Assembly (NCBI RefSeq): GCF_935825525.1
Contig: NZ_CAKXZT010000173.1
Span: 1 to 64,000 of the forward strand
Reading direction: 5' to 3'
Origin: Mesorhizobium escarrei
Lineage (GTDB): Bacteria > Pseudomonadota > Alphaproteobacteria > Rhizobiales > Rhizobiaceae
Length of the DNA stretch: 64,000 nucleotides
Made by a program: the position numbers and the translations under genes
Shown: positions 23,630-34,173 of the stretch, piece after piece
Numbering within the stretch: position 1 is the first letter of the stretch
Layout of the letters: each line of letters opens with the position of its first letter
The notes under the pieces: model-generated
What the model was told of the DNA's origin: nothing
What the model saw: only the letters and a program-made list of their open reading frames with translations
The model's database searches: none

Positions 23630-26039
23630 GTGCAAATACCTTCAGCAATTTCGATGGTGAAAGGCGCGCCAGCCGCCAGGCAGGCACGGCGGCTGCAAGT
23701 CCGGCCGCCAGCAGCGCGAGCGCCGTCAGCCGCGCCCAGTCACCGGGAAAAAGATGCATCGGCAGGCGCCAGCCAAAAGCCTCCACATTCACCACCACCA
23801 GTAGAACAAAGGCGAGCGCAATACCCACAGGCACAGCGGCCAGCATGGTCAAGGCTGCCAACAGCAAGCCGCGCGAAAGCTCCAACCATGCGAGGTGGCG
23901 GCGGGTCAGACCCATGGCCCAGACCGGCGCCAGTTGCGGCAGGCGCATCCCCGACAGGGTTATGAGGCTCGCAAACATCGCCAGCCCTGCGACTCCCAGC
24001 GTCAGAAAATTCAGCGCGGCTGTCACGTTGAATGTGCGCTCAAACACTTTGAGCGAAAAGGCCTTGATCCCGGCCTGGTTAATCACGTTCTGCGCGGGCA
24101 GCCCGAATTCCGCCCGCAAATCCCTTCCCAGTGCTTCGGCCTTGCCGGGGGCAATTGGAATGGCATAGCGCAGGCGGGGGACGTCCGGGTAGTGCTGGAC
24201 CAGTGTGTCGATCCCGATGATTATCTGGCCAATCGGGTTGCCATAGTCGGCATAGACGCCGGCGATGCTGGCCCGCCAGCCACCGGGCAGCGTGATCTGG
24301 TCCCCCAAGCCCAACCCTCGGCGCCGCGCCAGTTGTTCGTTGATCAGGGCGCCGTCGCCTGCGGCGATCCGGTCCCACACCTCCGGCACTGCAGATAGGA
24401 TCGGCCAGTTGTCGCGATAGGTGGCATGATCGGCCACGCCGTATATTGCCGCGGGCTGGCCTGCGACCCGGCCCTCAATGCTCCAAATCGGCAGGACCGC
24501 GTCGCTGCGCTGGGCCAGCCAGTCGTGTATCAGCGTGGCCTCTGTTTCAGTGCGCGCGGTTACGTAAAGCCTCGGAGGCTAGACGCTGATCGAGCCAGCC
24601 GCTGAAGGTCAGCCGAAAGCTCCCCACCATCGTGCTGACGCCCACATTGGCGGCCAGCGCAAGCAGCAGTGCCATTAGCGCCAATGACAGGCCGGGAAGC
24701 TGTTGACGCGTGTCGGCCCAAAACCATTCAGCCAATGGTCCACGCGCCAAGCGGCTGCCAAGGTGCAATATCCCCGTCAGCACGAGCGGCAGCATCAGTG
24801 CCGCCCCAACAGCAGTGCCGCCAGAAGCGCAAAGCCCGCCTCGAAGCCGGATCCGAAGTGTGCAATTCCCGCCGCCGTCAACAGGAGCACCATCGCAGCC
24901 ACGCCTTGCGCGCGCAGTCCCCGTTCCGAAGCCCGCGCCCAGGCCCGAGGCTGGGCCGGTGCAAGCAGCGGCAGGTGCCATAAGCGCCAGAGGCTCTGCG
25001 CGGCCGCCACCAGCGTGCCGATTACCGCGATGGCCAGCCCCGCTGCCCACACTGCGGGGCGGATCGACAGCGTTCCCGGCACATCGGCCCCGTAAAGCCC
25101 GCGCAGGGTGGCGGCGACGTCGGGCAAAAGGGCCGAGGCGACTACATAGCCAAGTGCCACGCCCACCAGCCCCGCGAGGAGGGCGAAGGTCAGCAGCTCG
25201 GCGATCAGCAAAAGGACCAGCACGCGGGCCGGCAAGCCCAGTGCGCGCAGCGTGCGAAACACCGGGCGGCGCTGTTCAAAAGCCAGACCGATGGCGGAAT
25301 GCACGATGAAGAGCCCCACCGCAAAGGCAAGAAAACCGAAAGCCGTCAGGTTCAGGTGAAAACTGTCGGTCAGCCTGGCAAGATCTCCCGTTTCGCTCGG
25401 CTCGCGCAGGGTCAGGCCGGGGGCTGTCACCTTTAGAGGGGCACGGCCAATCGGTTGGTCCGGCCAGAGCAAAAGACGAGAGATCTTGTCCTTTGCCCCA
25501 AGCAGGACCTGCGCCTGCCCGATGTCGGTGAGGACAGTGCCAGGCGGCAAACCCTCGGCCACGCGCACGGGAGGTGTCGCTTGCTCGGTTAGTCGTGCCG
25601 CGGTTTCCGGGGCTGCATAGAGCACACCGGGCGCCGTGATGAACGGCAATAACTGGTCACCCGCCGCAATATCCACCTGCTGCGCCTGCGGCGGCAAAGT
25701 CAGTGGGTCAATGCCAAGGACGCGCAACCGCACGTCCCCAAACCGCATTTCACCTTCAATCACCGGCGAAGCCAGCCAGCCTGCTCGCCGCAGTCTCACA
25801 AACTCCTGTTGATCCATCCGGGCCCCGTCCTCACGCACCAGTTGCGCGAGCCGGTCCTGCCCAAGGATCGCCGCTGCACGGTCATAGCTCGCCCGCGCCT
25901 CACCGTTGATCGCCTGAACCGCTGACCACAGCGCCGTTGCCAGCGATAGCCCCAAAAGCAGCATCGCCAATTGGACAGGCCGCCTGCGCCAGTGAGACAA
26001 GAGCGCTGAACGTAGTCCCCAACCATGTCGAAACCGCAC
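23619..26039 (-). pseudogene. FtsX-type ABC permease gene with two frameshifts
   Basis: Three consecutive minus-strand frames add up to one permease of about 800 residues. Frame one, 26039 to about 24810, begins RFRHGWGLRSALLSHWRRRP and holds a membrane region with FGFLAFAVGLFIVHSAIGLA. Frame two runs from about 24810 to 24590 (AALMLPLVLTGILHLG). Frame three runs to 23619 and ends RLARLSPSKLLKVFAHER. The first break lies in a G run near 24808 and looks like a lost base. The second, near 24580, looks like an extra G. No in-frame ATPase gene lies upstream. It is probably a dead exporter module, though two sequencing errors cannot be excluded. Confidence 0.8.
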
Positions 26040-26072
26040 AACGCTCCGCGGTCGCAGGGATAAGCCGATCCC

Positions 26073-26366
26073 TTACGGGAACGCTTTGCTCGTCCGCTGT
26101 TCGAAGCGTTGAGGTCTTCTGGGCTGGTACACGTTCTTGCGGCCGTGGGAGTAAACTTTCCGCGCGACATCACGAATGGAGTCCGGTGGTGCATCGAAGG
26201 ACGCCAAATAACCCGCTTCGGCTGTGGCTGCTTCCGGTTTTGCGTTCGCGAGCGCTTCGATCTCAATCAAGAACAGCATTTCAAACATGCCATTGTAGCC
26301 GAGAAAATGGAGGTATTGTCCGGCCTCGTCGTAGCTGCGGCTTCGGTTCGGAAAAGTCAGCGCCAA
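26073..26366 (-). CDS. DUF1488-type small protein, 97 aa
   Basis: Begins ALTFPNRSRSYDEAGQYLHF followed by LGYNGMFEMLFLIEIEAL, which matches my memory of rhizobial DUF1488 proteins. Function is unknown. The start is a TTG at 26366 with a distant GAGG. The C-terminal portion (YLASFDAPPDSIRDVARKVY) is conserved-looking, and the last 20 residues are basic. It is separate from the broken permease gene, 33 bases away. Confidence 0.65.
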   Translation of the reverse strand: MALTFPNRSRSYDEAGQYLHFLGYNGMFEMLFLIEIEALANAKPEAATAEAGYLASFDAPPDSIRDVARKVYSHGRKNVYQPRRPQRFEQRTSKAFP

Positions 26367-26379
26367 GGTTGAACATACC

Positions 26380-26691
26380 TCAAGCCGTTAAGAACCGCGT
26401 AGCGAACGTCTGTTGCAGGCTCGCGGCCTTGCGTCTCTTCGCATTGTGCGCGTTCAAAATTATCATTCTGGTAGTGGCATCTGTTTTGCTGAGCCCAGCC
26501 ATGGATCGGCTTCCCATATCTGCCGGCGCCCCGGTGAAGACATGATAGATCGTCCATGACCCGTCCGGCTCTATGCGCCGGCCGTAGTCATGATTCATAT
26601 CGTATCGATCCAAGGCTCCGCCTTCGTTCTCCCAAATGCTGATATCAACAGCATCGCGATTTTCGCGGGCTTTGTCGTTGGTGTCGTTCAT
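26380..26691 (-). CDS. Hypothetical protein, 103 aa
   Basis: Not recognised. The start at 26691 follows AGAGGTG. The protein is hydrophilic, with an acidic Asn/Asp-rich N-terminus (MNDTNDKARENRDAVDISIW) and a compact middle (RIEPDGSWTIYHVFTGAPAD) that looks like a small folded domain. A basic C-terminus contains NAHNAKRRKAAS. No membrane segment. It lies immediately upstream of the DUF1488 gene on the same strand, 14 bases away, so the two may be co-transcribed. Confidence 0.5.
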   Translation of the reverse strand: MNDTNDKARENRDAVDISIWENEGGALDRYDMNHDYGRRIEPDGSWTIYHVFTGAPADMGSRSMAGLSKTDATTRMIILNAHNAKRRKAASLQQTFATRFLTA

Positions 26692-26822
26692 GGCGGTGCA
26701 CCTCTTGGGTGGGCTAGTCAAAATCTATATGGCGGAGCTGGACTGGCGGCCTCCAGCGAAGCCCGCGCCCTGGAAGCGCCACTCCAGGACGTTTGGCCGC
26801 CCGTCATGACCGACGTCTGGAC

Positions 26823-26945
26823 TTACCAGGTGATGCCGAAAAGCGCCGAATAGACAATGATGCCTATAGCAATCGTGACCGACGCTCTTACGAATAAGCT
26901 CTTGTAGTCGTAAAGGTAAACCTGAGCAGGGATATAGGTTTTCAC
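26823..26945 (-). CDS. Single-pass small membrane protein, 40 aa
   Basis: A GTG start at 26945 follows a very strong AAAGGAGG. The 40-residue product has a short polar N-terminus (KTYIPAQVYLYDYKS) and one membrane helix (ASVTIAIGIIVYSALFGITW). The strong ribosome binding site and clean hydrophobic helix argue for a real gene. Function is unknown. Confidence 0.6.
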   Translation of the reverse strand: MKTYIPAQVYLYDYKSLFVRASVTIAIGIIVYSALFGITW

Positions 26946-27261
26946 AGCGGCCTCCTTTGTTTTGTTATTTTTCGGCCAGAAAATCACCCTATCACATAAG
27001 GAGCATCCAAAATAGTTTTTTTGGAGCTTTCCTGGCGGAAGTGGCTTAGCGGCCAAAACAGGGCATTCGGCAGCTAGCGGTTCTCCAGACAAGCGGCAGT
27101 TAAACCGCAATTGGCGCATACCGTTCGTGTACCGTTCTTTTGGCCATGCTTGCTATCGCGGCGTCACAGGCTCTCGACCCGCCAACTCCCCAAATCATCG
27201 ATTTTGAAAGGGCTGCGTCGCTTCGCGAGCGCAATAATCTGCTCTTTCCAGGGATATGCAA

Positions 27262-27554
27262 ATGAACACCCGCACAAAGCACACGACCGTGAAATTCACG
27301 GCACCATTCTCGCTGGGAGGCGTCGATGAGTTTCAGCCGCCGGGCGATTATGCAATCGATGAGGACGACGACTGATCGACGGGATTTCCTGGCTCGCCTA
27401 CCGGCGTGTCGCCACCTTCATCCATATTCCCGCCGACTCCTCGACCCTCTATCTCGCGAGCCAGCTTGTGGGTATCGACCATCACGAACTCGAAGCTGCG
27501 TTAGAGCAGGATCAGGAACAGGCGCTAGGCACAATCAGGAGGATCCAGCAATGA
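27262..27554 (+). pseudogene. Small rhizobial-type protein gene with a frameshift
   Basis: The frame from ATG 27262 encodes KFTAPFSLGGVDEFQPPGDY and stops at a TGA at 27373-27375. The shifted frame then reads LIDGISWLAYRRVATFIHIP and continues to EAALEQDQEQALGTIRRIQQ, stopping at 27554. Together they form one protein of about 97 residues, of a type I remember from rhizobia. The break lies in a GAC-rich run around 27361-27372. Either the gene is dead or the run has an indel. Confidence 0.55.
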
Positions 27555-27628
27555 ACGTTCATCGTTTCGCCGTCGGGCAGTCGGTCAGATGCTATGGTCA
27601 AAAAGATAGCCAAGGCCGCACATACTAG
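27551..27628 (+). pseudogene. Truncated small protein, 25 aa
   Basis: ATG at 27551 overlaps the stop of the preceding frame by three bases (ATGA arrangement). The product begins MNVHRFAVGQSV, resembling the start of a roughly 60-residue rhizobial protein, but stops after 25 residues. It is likely a decayed second gene of the same small operon. Confidence 0.45.
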
Positions 27629-27664
27629 TGAGCGGCGAGACGAGAAACCATCGGGACAGAAGTA

Positions 27665-27823
27665 ATGTCTGGATCTTTCGAGAAGGGGTATTTGGACGGT
27701 TGGAAGACGGTTTCGCCCGGCATCCCAAGCCACTCCATCCCCGCAGGCAAGACCGAATACCAAGCCGGGTTTGACCGAGGCGTTGAAGATGCGAAGGCAC
27801 GGAAGCGGCCTACCAAACCCTAG
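27665..27823 (+). CDS. Hypothetical small protein with paired Y/F-x-x-G motifs, 52 aa
   Basis: The product reads SGSFEKGYLDGWKTVSPGIP, then HSIPAGKTEYQAGFDRGVED, ending in a basic tail. The F-x-x-G-Y-x-x-G-W and Y-x-x-G-F-x-x-G repeats recall the pattern of ribosome modulation factor-like small proteins, but similarity is only at motif level. There is no strong ribosome binding site. Function unknown. Confidence 0.5.
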   Translation: MSGSFEKGYLDGWKTVSPGIPSHSIPAGKTEYQAGFDRGVEDAKARKRPTKP

Positions 27824-27839
27824 TAGGCCCGCCATTCCC

Positions 27840-28055
27840 CTACGGCTGGGTAGCGTGGCAACCCCGCATCATCCGGCTAATCAGGTGTTTGTCGGCGTTC
27901 TCTTGGCCGGTGAGTTCGCGCACCAGATTCTTGGCGTGCTGAATCCTGTGCGCTTTGGTTACCCGTCCTTCCTCGACCGAAGCCTTGAAGGCATCGCACA
28001 GAATGTCAAAGTCGTGAGCGGAGATAAATCCGTCTGAGCGGCTGTCGTTTTCCAT
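27840..28055 (-). CDS. Hypothetical protein, 71 aa
   Basis: Soluble helical protein (SAHDFDILCDAFKASVEEGR, then TKAHRIQHAKNLVRELTG). The ATG at 28055 has GGGAG about ten bases upstream. Charged helical composition suggests a small regulatory or stress protein, but I do not recognise the family. Confidence 0.5.
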   Translation of the reverse strand: MENDSRSDGFISAHDFDILCDAFKASVEEGRVTKAHRIQHAKNLVRELTGQENADKHLISRMMRGCHATQP

Positions 28056-28216
28056 CACATAACTCCCATAGGGGCGGGAGTACGATCTACGCTCTCAAGC
28101 GCCAGCGCCCGTTCAGTGGCCAGCGACATTGGGAATGTACGCTTTCGACAATCCATTAGCGAGTCATTATGTACCGGCCTGTCACCGGCATTGGTGAATC
28201 CGTTCGCCGGGAAGGC

Positions 28217-28252
28217 ACAAAAAACCCGCTTCCAGAGGATGCTTGAAAGCGG
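28217..28252 (-). terminator. Possible Rho-independent terminator, minus strand
   Basis: On the minus strand CCGCTTTC pairs with GGAAGCGG across an 11-base loop (one U-G wobble) and is followed by GTTTTTTG. No minus-strand gene directly upstream is recognised. Confidence 0.45.
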
Positions 28253-28433
28253 CTTCGTAGCCACCGGACGCGGCGGGGGGCCGCCCGGGCTCTATCAACA
28301 TATGCGCGAAGTGTTGGTTCCAGGGCGGGTAGCGTTTGGCTCGTGTCTAGCCTTCCACACTCTGCGCGCCGATGGCGCTTGCAAGGACGACGGGAGAACA
28401 CCATCTAAAGTTGATAGCGAACAAGCTGGAAAC

Positions 28434-28461
28434 GTCGGTTCGAGTCCGGCGGCTCCGACCA
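28434..28461 (+). tRNA. tRNA 3' half (T-arm, acceptor strand and CCA)
   Basis: GTCGG TTCGAGT CCGGC forms a T-arm, followed by GGCTCCGA and CCA. The matching 5' acceptor strand CGGAGCC is not found within 100 bases upstream, so this is a half tRNA, not a complete gene. tRNA 3' ends are frequent integration targets. Confidence 0.45.
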
Positions 28462-28464
28462 ATC

Positions 28465-28493
28465 GGGGTTTCGTCTAGGGGTTAGGACGCCAC
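28465..28493 (+). tRNA. tRNA-Glu-like 5' half
   Basis: TTTCGTCTAGGGGTTAGGAC at 28469-28488 matches the 5' acceptor junction and D-arm of bacterial tRNA-Glu. After the D-arm the sequence fails to form an anticodon arm and runs into a terminator hairpin. It lies three bases after another tRNA half, so the pair is a broken tRNA cluster or recombination scar. Confidence 0.4.
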
Positions 28494-28500
28494 ACTTGAT

Positions 28501-28536
28501 AAACGCCGCTCCCTTCCGGTCGAGCGGCGTTTTCGT
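28501..28536 (+). terminator. Rho-independent terminator 1 of a tandem set
   Basis: AAACGCCGCTC (28501-28511) pairs perfectly with GAGCGGCGTTT (28522-28532), followed by TCG. Eleven-base stem with a ten-base loop. Confidence 0.75.
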
Positions 28537-28556
28537 ATCTTCTGTAAAAAGCGAAC

Positions 28557-28593
28557 GAACGGCCCGCCTTGTGAAAGGGCGAGCCGTTCTTTT
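28557..28593 (+). terminator. Rho-independent terminator 2 of a tandem set
   Basis: GAACGGC (28557-28563) pairs with GCCGTTC (28583-28589). The stem extends through CGCC/GGCG after one C-A mismatch and is followed by TTTTC. Confidence 0.7.
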
Positions 28594-28632
28594 CGGGTTT
28601 GTCATTCCCTTGCGGCTGGATAGGGTCAACTT

Positions 28633-28697
28633 GGCCTGCTGCCTGTCCAATGAACCGGCAGCAGGCCAGAGAGACCCACTCCGGCGGGCTTTTTTTG
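28633..28697 (+). terminator. Strong hairpin plus U-tract, third and fourth elements
   Basis: GGCCTGCTGCC (28633-28643) pairs perfectly with GGCAGCAGGCC (28657-28667), an 11-base stem. About 20 bases later a small CCC/GGG hairpin precedes CTTTTTTT. Together with the two hairpins upstream this blocks plus-strand transcription before the nuoD remnant. Confidence 0.6.
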
Positions 28698-28773
28698 TGC
28701 GCGACTTCGATAAACCACGGATGATCCTGCGATTGTAGGCCTATCTTCCAGCAGCCGAGATGTGCAACTCGGC

Positions 28774-29545
28774 TTAACGATCGATCTCTCCGAACACGAT
28801 GTCGAGCGAACCAATGATCGCGGAGACATCGGCGATAATGTGGCCCCGACACAAGAAATCCATTGCCTGCAGATGGGCGAAGGAGCGTGCTCGGATCTTG
28901 CACCGGTACGGAACATTGCTGCCATCGGAAATCAGATAAACGCCGAACTCACCCTTCGGTGCTTCGACCGCAGCGTATACCTCTCCGGCGGGCACGTGAT
29001 GCCCTTCCGTGTAAAGTTTGAAATGATGGATCGTCGCTTCCATCGAGCGTTTCATCTCGGCACGCGACGGTGGCGTGATCTTTTGATTTGGAAGTGCGAC
29101 CGGCCCCGGCCTTCCGGTGAACGCAGCTTTCCCAGACATTGCTTCATGATCCGAACCGATTGGCGCATTTCCTCCATGCGGACGAGATAGCGGTCATAGC
29201 AGTCCCCGTTCTTGCCGACAGGAATATCAAAATCCATCTCAGGATAGCATTCGTAGGGCTGCGCCTTGCGCAATCCCAAGCGGCGCCCGATCCGCGCACC
29301 ATGACGCCCGAGAAGCCCCAAGCCCAGGCATCGTCGAGGCTGATCAAGCCTATATCGACGTTGCGCTGCTTGAAGATACGGTTGTCGGTGAGCAATCCTT
29401 CGAGATTGTCGCAAACCTTGAGGAACGGATCGCAGAAATCCCAGATGTCGTCCAGAAGCTTCGGAGGCAGATCTTGATGGACGCCGCCGACCCGAAAATA
29501 GTTCGCATGCATGCGGGCGCCGGAGGCCCGCTCGTAGAAAACCAA
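28774..29545 (-). pseudogene. nuoD: nuoD remnant with frameshifts
   Basis: The minus strand encodes pieces of a canonical NuoD. 29545 to about 29290 gives ASGARMHANYFRVGGVHQDL and the following segments. A shifted middle piece lies around 29290-29080 (YECYPEMDFDIPVGKNGDCY). The C-terminal piece to 28774 gives AVEAPKGEFGVYLISDGSNV and GHIIADVSAIIGSLDIVFGE. The first half of the gene is absent. The C-terminus differs from that of the intact nuoD in this window, so the remnant derives from another nuoD, probably of the housekeeping type. Confidence 0.85.
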
Positions 29546-29550
29546 AAGCA

Positions 29551-29694
29551 GCTCAAGCCAGGGGACGCCTGATTCTGCCTGTGGGATCTGAAGAAGTACA
29601 GTTGCTGACTGTCATCGACAAGGATGCGGCAGGGCAACTCGAGGTTCTGGAACTCATCCCGGTTCAGTTCAGCCGGCTCGAAACGGTCACATGA
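29551..29694 (+). pseudogene. Protein-L-isoaspartate methyltransferase, C-terminal remnant
   Basis: A plus-strand stretch reads RGRLILPVGSEEVQLLTVID and continues to PVQFSRLETVT with a stop at 29694. This is the typical end of protein-L-isoaspartate O-methyltransferases (last strands around R-L-I-L-P-V-G and P-V-x-F). The catalytic SAM-binding part is absent. The piece abuts the nuoD remnant on the opposite strand, so two truncated genes meet here. Confidence 0.55.
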
Positions 29695-30004
29695 GGGGTG
29701 CGGCTGCGCGAAGCCGTGGCGGAAGATCAGGATAACGCGCGCCGCATCGATCACACGGGCGCTGGATGGCATCGCCGATCTTTTGACATCCATGCCGCTA
29801 CGCTAACTCTCGAGCAGGCCTGCAGCTGCCCGTCGCAGCCGCTGGCGATCATGCCGGCGCGGTCGTATTGCGCGCTTCTCAAAGAGCTTTATCCAGCCTA
29901 CTGTGTGCCTACCAGAGGGCAAATGGGTCGCTCATCTGGGAATTGACGGCCAAACGCTCAAGGAATTCGCCCAGTGGCCAACACGTAGCGGGCAGGAGGT
30001 AACG
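29695..30004. other. Non-coding gap
   Basis: Nothing recognised beyond the ribosome binding site GGAGG of the next small gene. Confidence 0.35.
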
Positions 30005-30124
30005 ATGGATCTCAAAGACAGGCGCCTCTGGTACGGCGTGGTAGCCGTGATCGTGGTATTGGTCGTGATTGCGTATGCGGCTGGTTGGTTTGGCGGCACA
30101 CCGATACCAGCGCCGCAGCAGTGA
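30005..30124 (+). CDS. Single-pass small membrane protein, 39 aa
   Basis: ATG at 30005 lies six bases after GGAGG. The protein is a charged start (MDLKDRRLWYG), a membrane helix (VVAVIVVLVVIAYAAGWFGG) and a short Pro-rich tail. Similar one-helix proteins are common in rhizobia, with unknown function. A longer upstream in-frame start at 29903 is less likely. Confidence 0.6.
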   Translation: MDLKDRRLWYGVVAVIVVLVVIAYAAGWFGGTPIPAPQQ

Positions 30125-30351
30125 GAGCGATCGTCATTCTCGCTTGGCGGCAGCTGACTGCTCAGTCTCTAAAGGTCGAAGGAAGGGATCCCTGATTGGC
30201 TGTTTCGCTGGTTCGGCTACCATCCTGACGACGCACAGCCTGGACCGTTTTTGAGATAGCTTCCGCTCAACCTGTTGGACGGACCGGTTCCTGGATCGCG
30301 TGCAATTCGCAACACTCCGCCATCGGGCCGGGTAACTTCGATAATGATTTC

Positions 30352-30486
30352 GACACGGACAAACTGCGATCCTACGGAGTAGCCAGGCGCCAGGTCATGC
30401 CGGAAGTCGTACACTGGAGCCACAAGGGCCCCAACGACCGGGCGGAGAACTCGAATGAGCCTGGCCTTCGGCGGTTTCGAAGCTAA
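30352..30486 (+). pseudogene. IS6-family transposase remnant
   Basis: About 43 residues read TDKLRSYGVARRQVMPEVVH, then WSHKGPNDRAENSNEPGLRR. This matches the second Asp (T-D-K-L-x-S-Y) and the N-R-A-E-N-S catalytic Glu block of IS6-family transposases. It stops at 30484-30486 and the rest is missing. Confidence 0.6.
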
Positions 30487-30781
30487 GCTGCCACTCCCTT
30501 GATCCCGCTGCCCGGCCACCAATGGAGCCGGGCCACTCCAGCACAGACTCTGCCCGTCGATCACCTCGATCGGCAGGGACTCCAGACCGACATCGTCGAA
30601 CAGCCGCGCATTTTACCGCGTTCGCAAATTAACGGCCGGATCTTTGCGAAGCCTCCACATCTTCGTGAACGAAGCCCTCCAGGCATCATCGTGATTGGAC
30701 TTCACTATCCGTTGGAGTCACGCTCGCCTCAGGTAGTAGTAGGAAATGGTGGACCAACTATCGTCCGAATAGGAGGCCAAC
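30487..30781. other. Gap upstream of the 145-aa gene
   Basis: No gene recognised; open frames lack start signals and family traits. Confidence 0.35.
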
Positions 30782-31219
30782 ATGAAGCACCAAACTCTGG
30801 AGCAATTGCAGGTCGTGGCCGAGGTGGATCAGGGCTACTCGCGCCAGGCCATGTCGCGCAGCGAACGTCTTGAACGCTGGGCGCAGCTCCTTGAACGGAA
30901 CCCTGACCGGCGCCTCTCGACGCTGCACCAGACCGAGTATCAGCCGGTTAGAGCACGCGCGGCCATGCGCGGCGACGGCTCGCCGATCTCAGTCGCTTTC
31001 GAGGATCCTGTCCTTCGCGCCGCCGGGTTGGAAAACGACAACTACGGCGAAGCGAAGCGGTTCTTCGAACTGACCGACGGGCAATTGCATGAGATCATCT
31101 GCTATTGCCATTTCGGCGCGACGGTGAACGCCGTAACGGCCGCCCGTCACATCCGTGCGGCGATTGCCGGGAGACAGCCAGGCATGTTCGCTCGGATGCG
31201 TGAGGCGTTCGTCGGATAA
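30782..31219 (+). CDS. Hypothetical protein, 145 aa
   Basis: Not recognised as a named family, but clearly coding: AGGAGG lies six bases before the start. The protein is soluble and helical, with MSRSERLERWAQLLERNPDR, later FELTDGQLHEIICYCHFGAT and VTAARHIRAAIAG. The C-H-F and Tyr-Cys pair (ICYCHF) could be structural. It has no close gene partner, with IS remnants upstream and a long non-coding region before groES downstream. Confidence 0.65.
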   Translation: MKHQTLEQLQVVAEVDQGYSRQAMSRSERLERWAQLLERNPDRRLSTLHQTEYQPVRARAAMRGDGSPISVAFEDPVLRAAGLENDNYGEAKRFFELTDGQLHEIICYCHFGATVNAVTAARHIRAAIAGRQPGMFARMREAFVG

Positions 31220-32042
31220 AGCCGGAGCCGTTTCGCAGCATCATTTTTGAACCGGCTCGCATGGAAAGCCGCCGCAGCGCAGGCAAGCGCTCCCCACGCG
31301 GGGAGGCCGCGTTGCATGAGGGATGGTGCGGTCATGATTATCCAAGGTCCTTTTCGAGAGCGGCGTCGAGGTCTGCTGGGCTGAGCTGCACCATCTGTTG
31401 CGTCGAACTTTGGCCGAACTCTGCAGGGCGATTGCCGGCAGGTGAATGAGCGCGCCGACGCGTCGCCAGGCAAGCCTGGAGGATCCCCTCAATCGATCGA
31501 CGCGTAGTCTCCGGCAGGTTGCGACGCCTCAAAACCCGGCAGCCGGAACGCGGATGAAAAGTGAACGACGGTCTGCGTGGTGCGACTGGTCATGAGTGCG
31601 GCTTTCCGCAGGAGCACGCCGACGCCCTCCTGCATCTTTTCCATCCGAACCGGAAAGGTCCCAATGCTGCCAGTACATCCGTGGTCAGCGCCGTGGATTC
31701 ACAGCCTCGAACAGAGCGACATGCGCGCCGGATAGGCGCTATACATTCGCTGTCGAAAATTCGGTGCTTCATGGCGGGTCGAAGGTCGCGGACCTATGTC
31801 GATCGGGACCGCGAAAGCCAAATCGGATAAATCCACGCGACCTATATATATGTCTCGATGCACTTTCAATAAAGGCTAAATAGGTTGGTTTGTAATTTTC
31901 GGATTAATAAAGCCTCTTGTCGGCAAAAATGAAAAAGTATGAATTACAATAATTGCTTATTGCTCCGCCTTTCGGATGGCCAAAGGGCCGGTAGCAATGA
32001 CTGATTAACATTTCAATATTTTCGGCTTGAGGAATTAAAAAA
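31220..32042. other. Long non-coding region upstream of groES
   Basis: Contains no gene I can support. The last 200 bases (about 31830-32040) are strikingly AT-rich compared with the surroundings, as expected for a promoter region. Open frames on both strands in 31240-31830 have no ribosome binding sites. Confidence 0.4.
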
Positions 32043-32069
32043 TTGGCACTCCTATCATTCGAGTGCCAA
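32043..32069 (+). promoter_or_regulatory. CIRCE element upstream of groES
   Basis: TTGGCACTC, nine bases, then GAGTGCCAA: a perfect inverted repeat in CIRCE layout (consensus arms TTAGCACTC/GAGTGCTAA with one symmetric change). CIRCE is the operator of the HrcA heat-shock repressor, so this groESL copy is expected to be HrcA-controlled. Confidence 0.9.
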
Positions 32070-32124
32070 AGGGGCTATGCTATAGCTGCAGTCGCTCTAT
32101 GTGCGGCGGCAGAAAGAACCCCCA

Positions 32125-32439
32125 ATGAAATTCCAGCCACTTCACGACCGCGTCGTCATTCGGCGCGCTGAAGGCGATACCAAATCCAAGGGCGGAATCA
32201 TCATTCCCGACACCGCCAAGGAAAAGCCGCAGGAAGGCGAAGTGATCGCCGTCGGCCCGGGCTCGCGTGACGAAAGCGGAAAGCTGATCCCGCTCGACGT
32301 CAAAGCCGGCGATCTCATCCTGTTCGGCAAATGGTCCGGCACCGAGGTCAAGATCGACGGCGAGGATCTCCTGATCATGAAGGAGAGCGACATTTTGGGC
32401 ATCGTCGAGAAGACCAAAGCGGCCGAGAAAGCCGCCTGA
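32125..32439 (+). CDS. groES: Co-chaperonin GroES, 104 aa
   Basis: Ten-kDa co-chaperonin that caps GroEL. The start at 32125 gives KFQPLHDRVVIRRAEGDTKS. The mobile loop is in SKGGIIIPDTAKEKPQEGEV, and VGPGSRDESGKLIPLDVKAG and GDLILFGKWSGTEVKIDGED complete the fold. Length is standard. A CIRCE operator lies 56 bases upstream and groEL follows after 51 bases. Confidence 0.97.
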   Translation: MKFQPLHDRVVIRRAEGDTKSKGGIIIPDTAKEKPQEGEVIAVGPGSRDESGKLIPLDVKAGDLILFGKWSGTEVKIDGEDLLIMKESDILGIVEKTKAAEKAA

Positions 32440-32490
32440 CTGGGGGATTTCCGCTCTCCTAATTTCTAGACTGAACTGGGACGAAAAATC

Positions 32491-34134
<1,644 letters not shown>

Positions 34135-34173
34135 GCGGCGCCTGAAACTATAGCCAGGACGACGGAAGGCCAG

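Noticed and set aside
28116..28478. 120-codon plus-strand frame ending in the tRNA-like region
   Set aside because: No ribosome binding site, poor composition, and it runs through a tRNA-like half and a minus-strand terminator.
30217..30564. 115-codon minus-strand frame
   Set aside because: The plus strand here encodes IS6 transposase motifs, so the minus frame is its shadow.
31561..31830. 89-codon frame upstream of groES
   Set aside because: No start signal, atypical composition, and several equally long frames overlap it on both strands.
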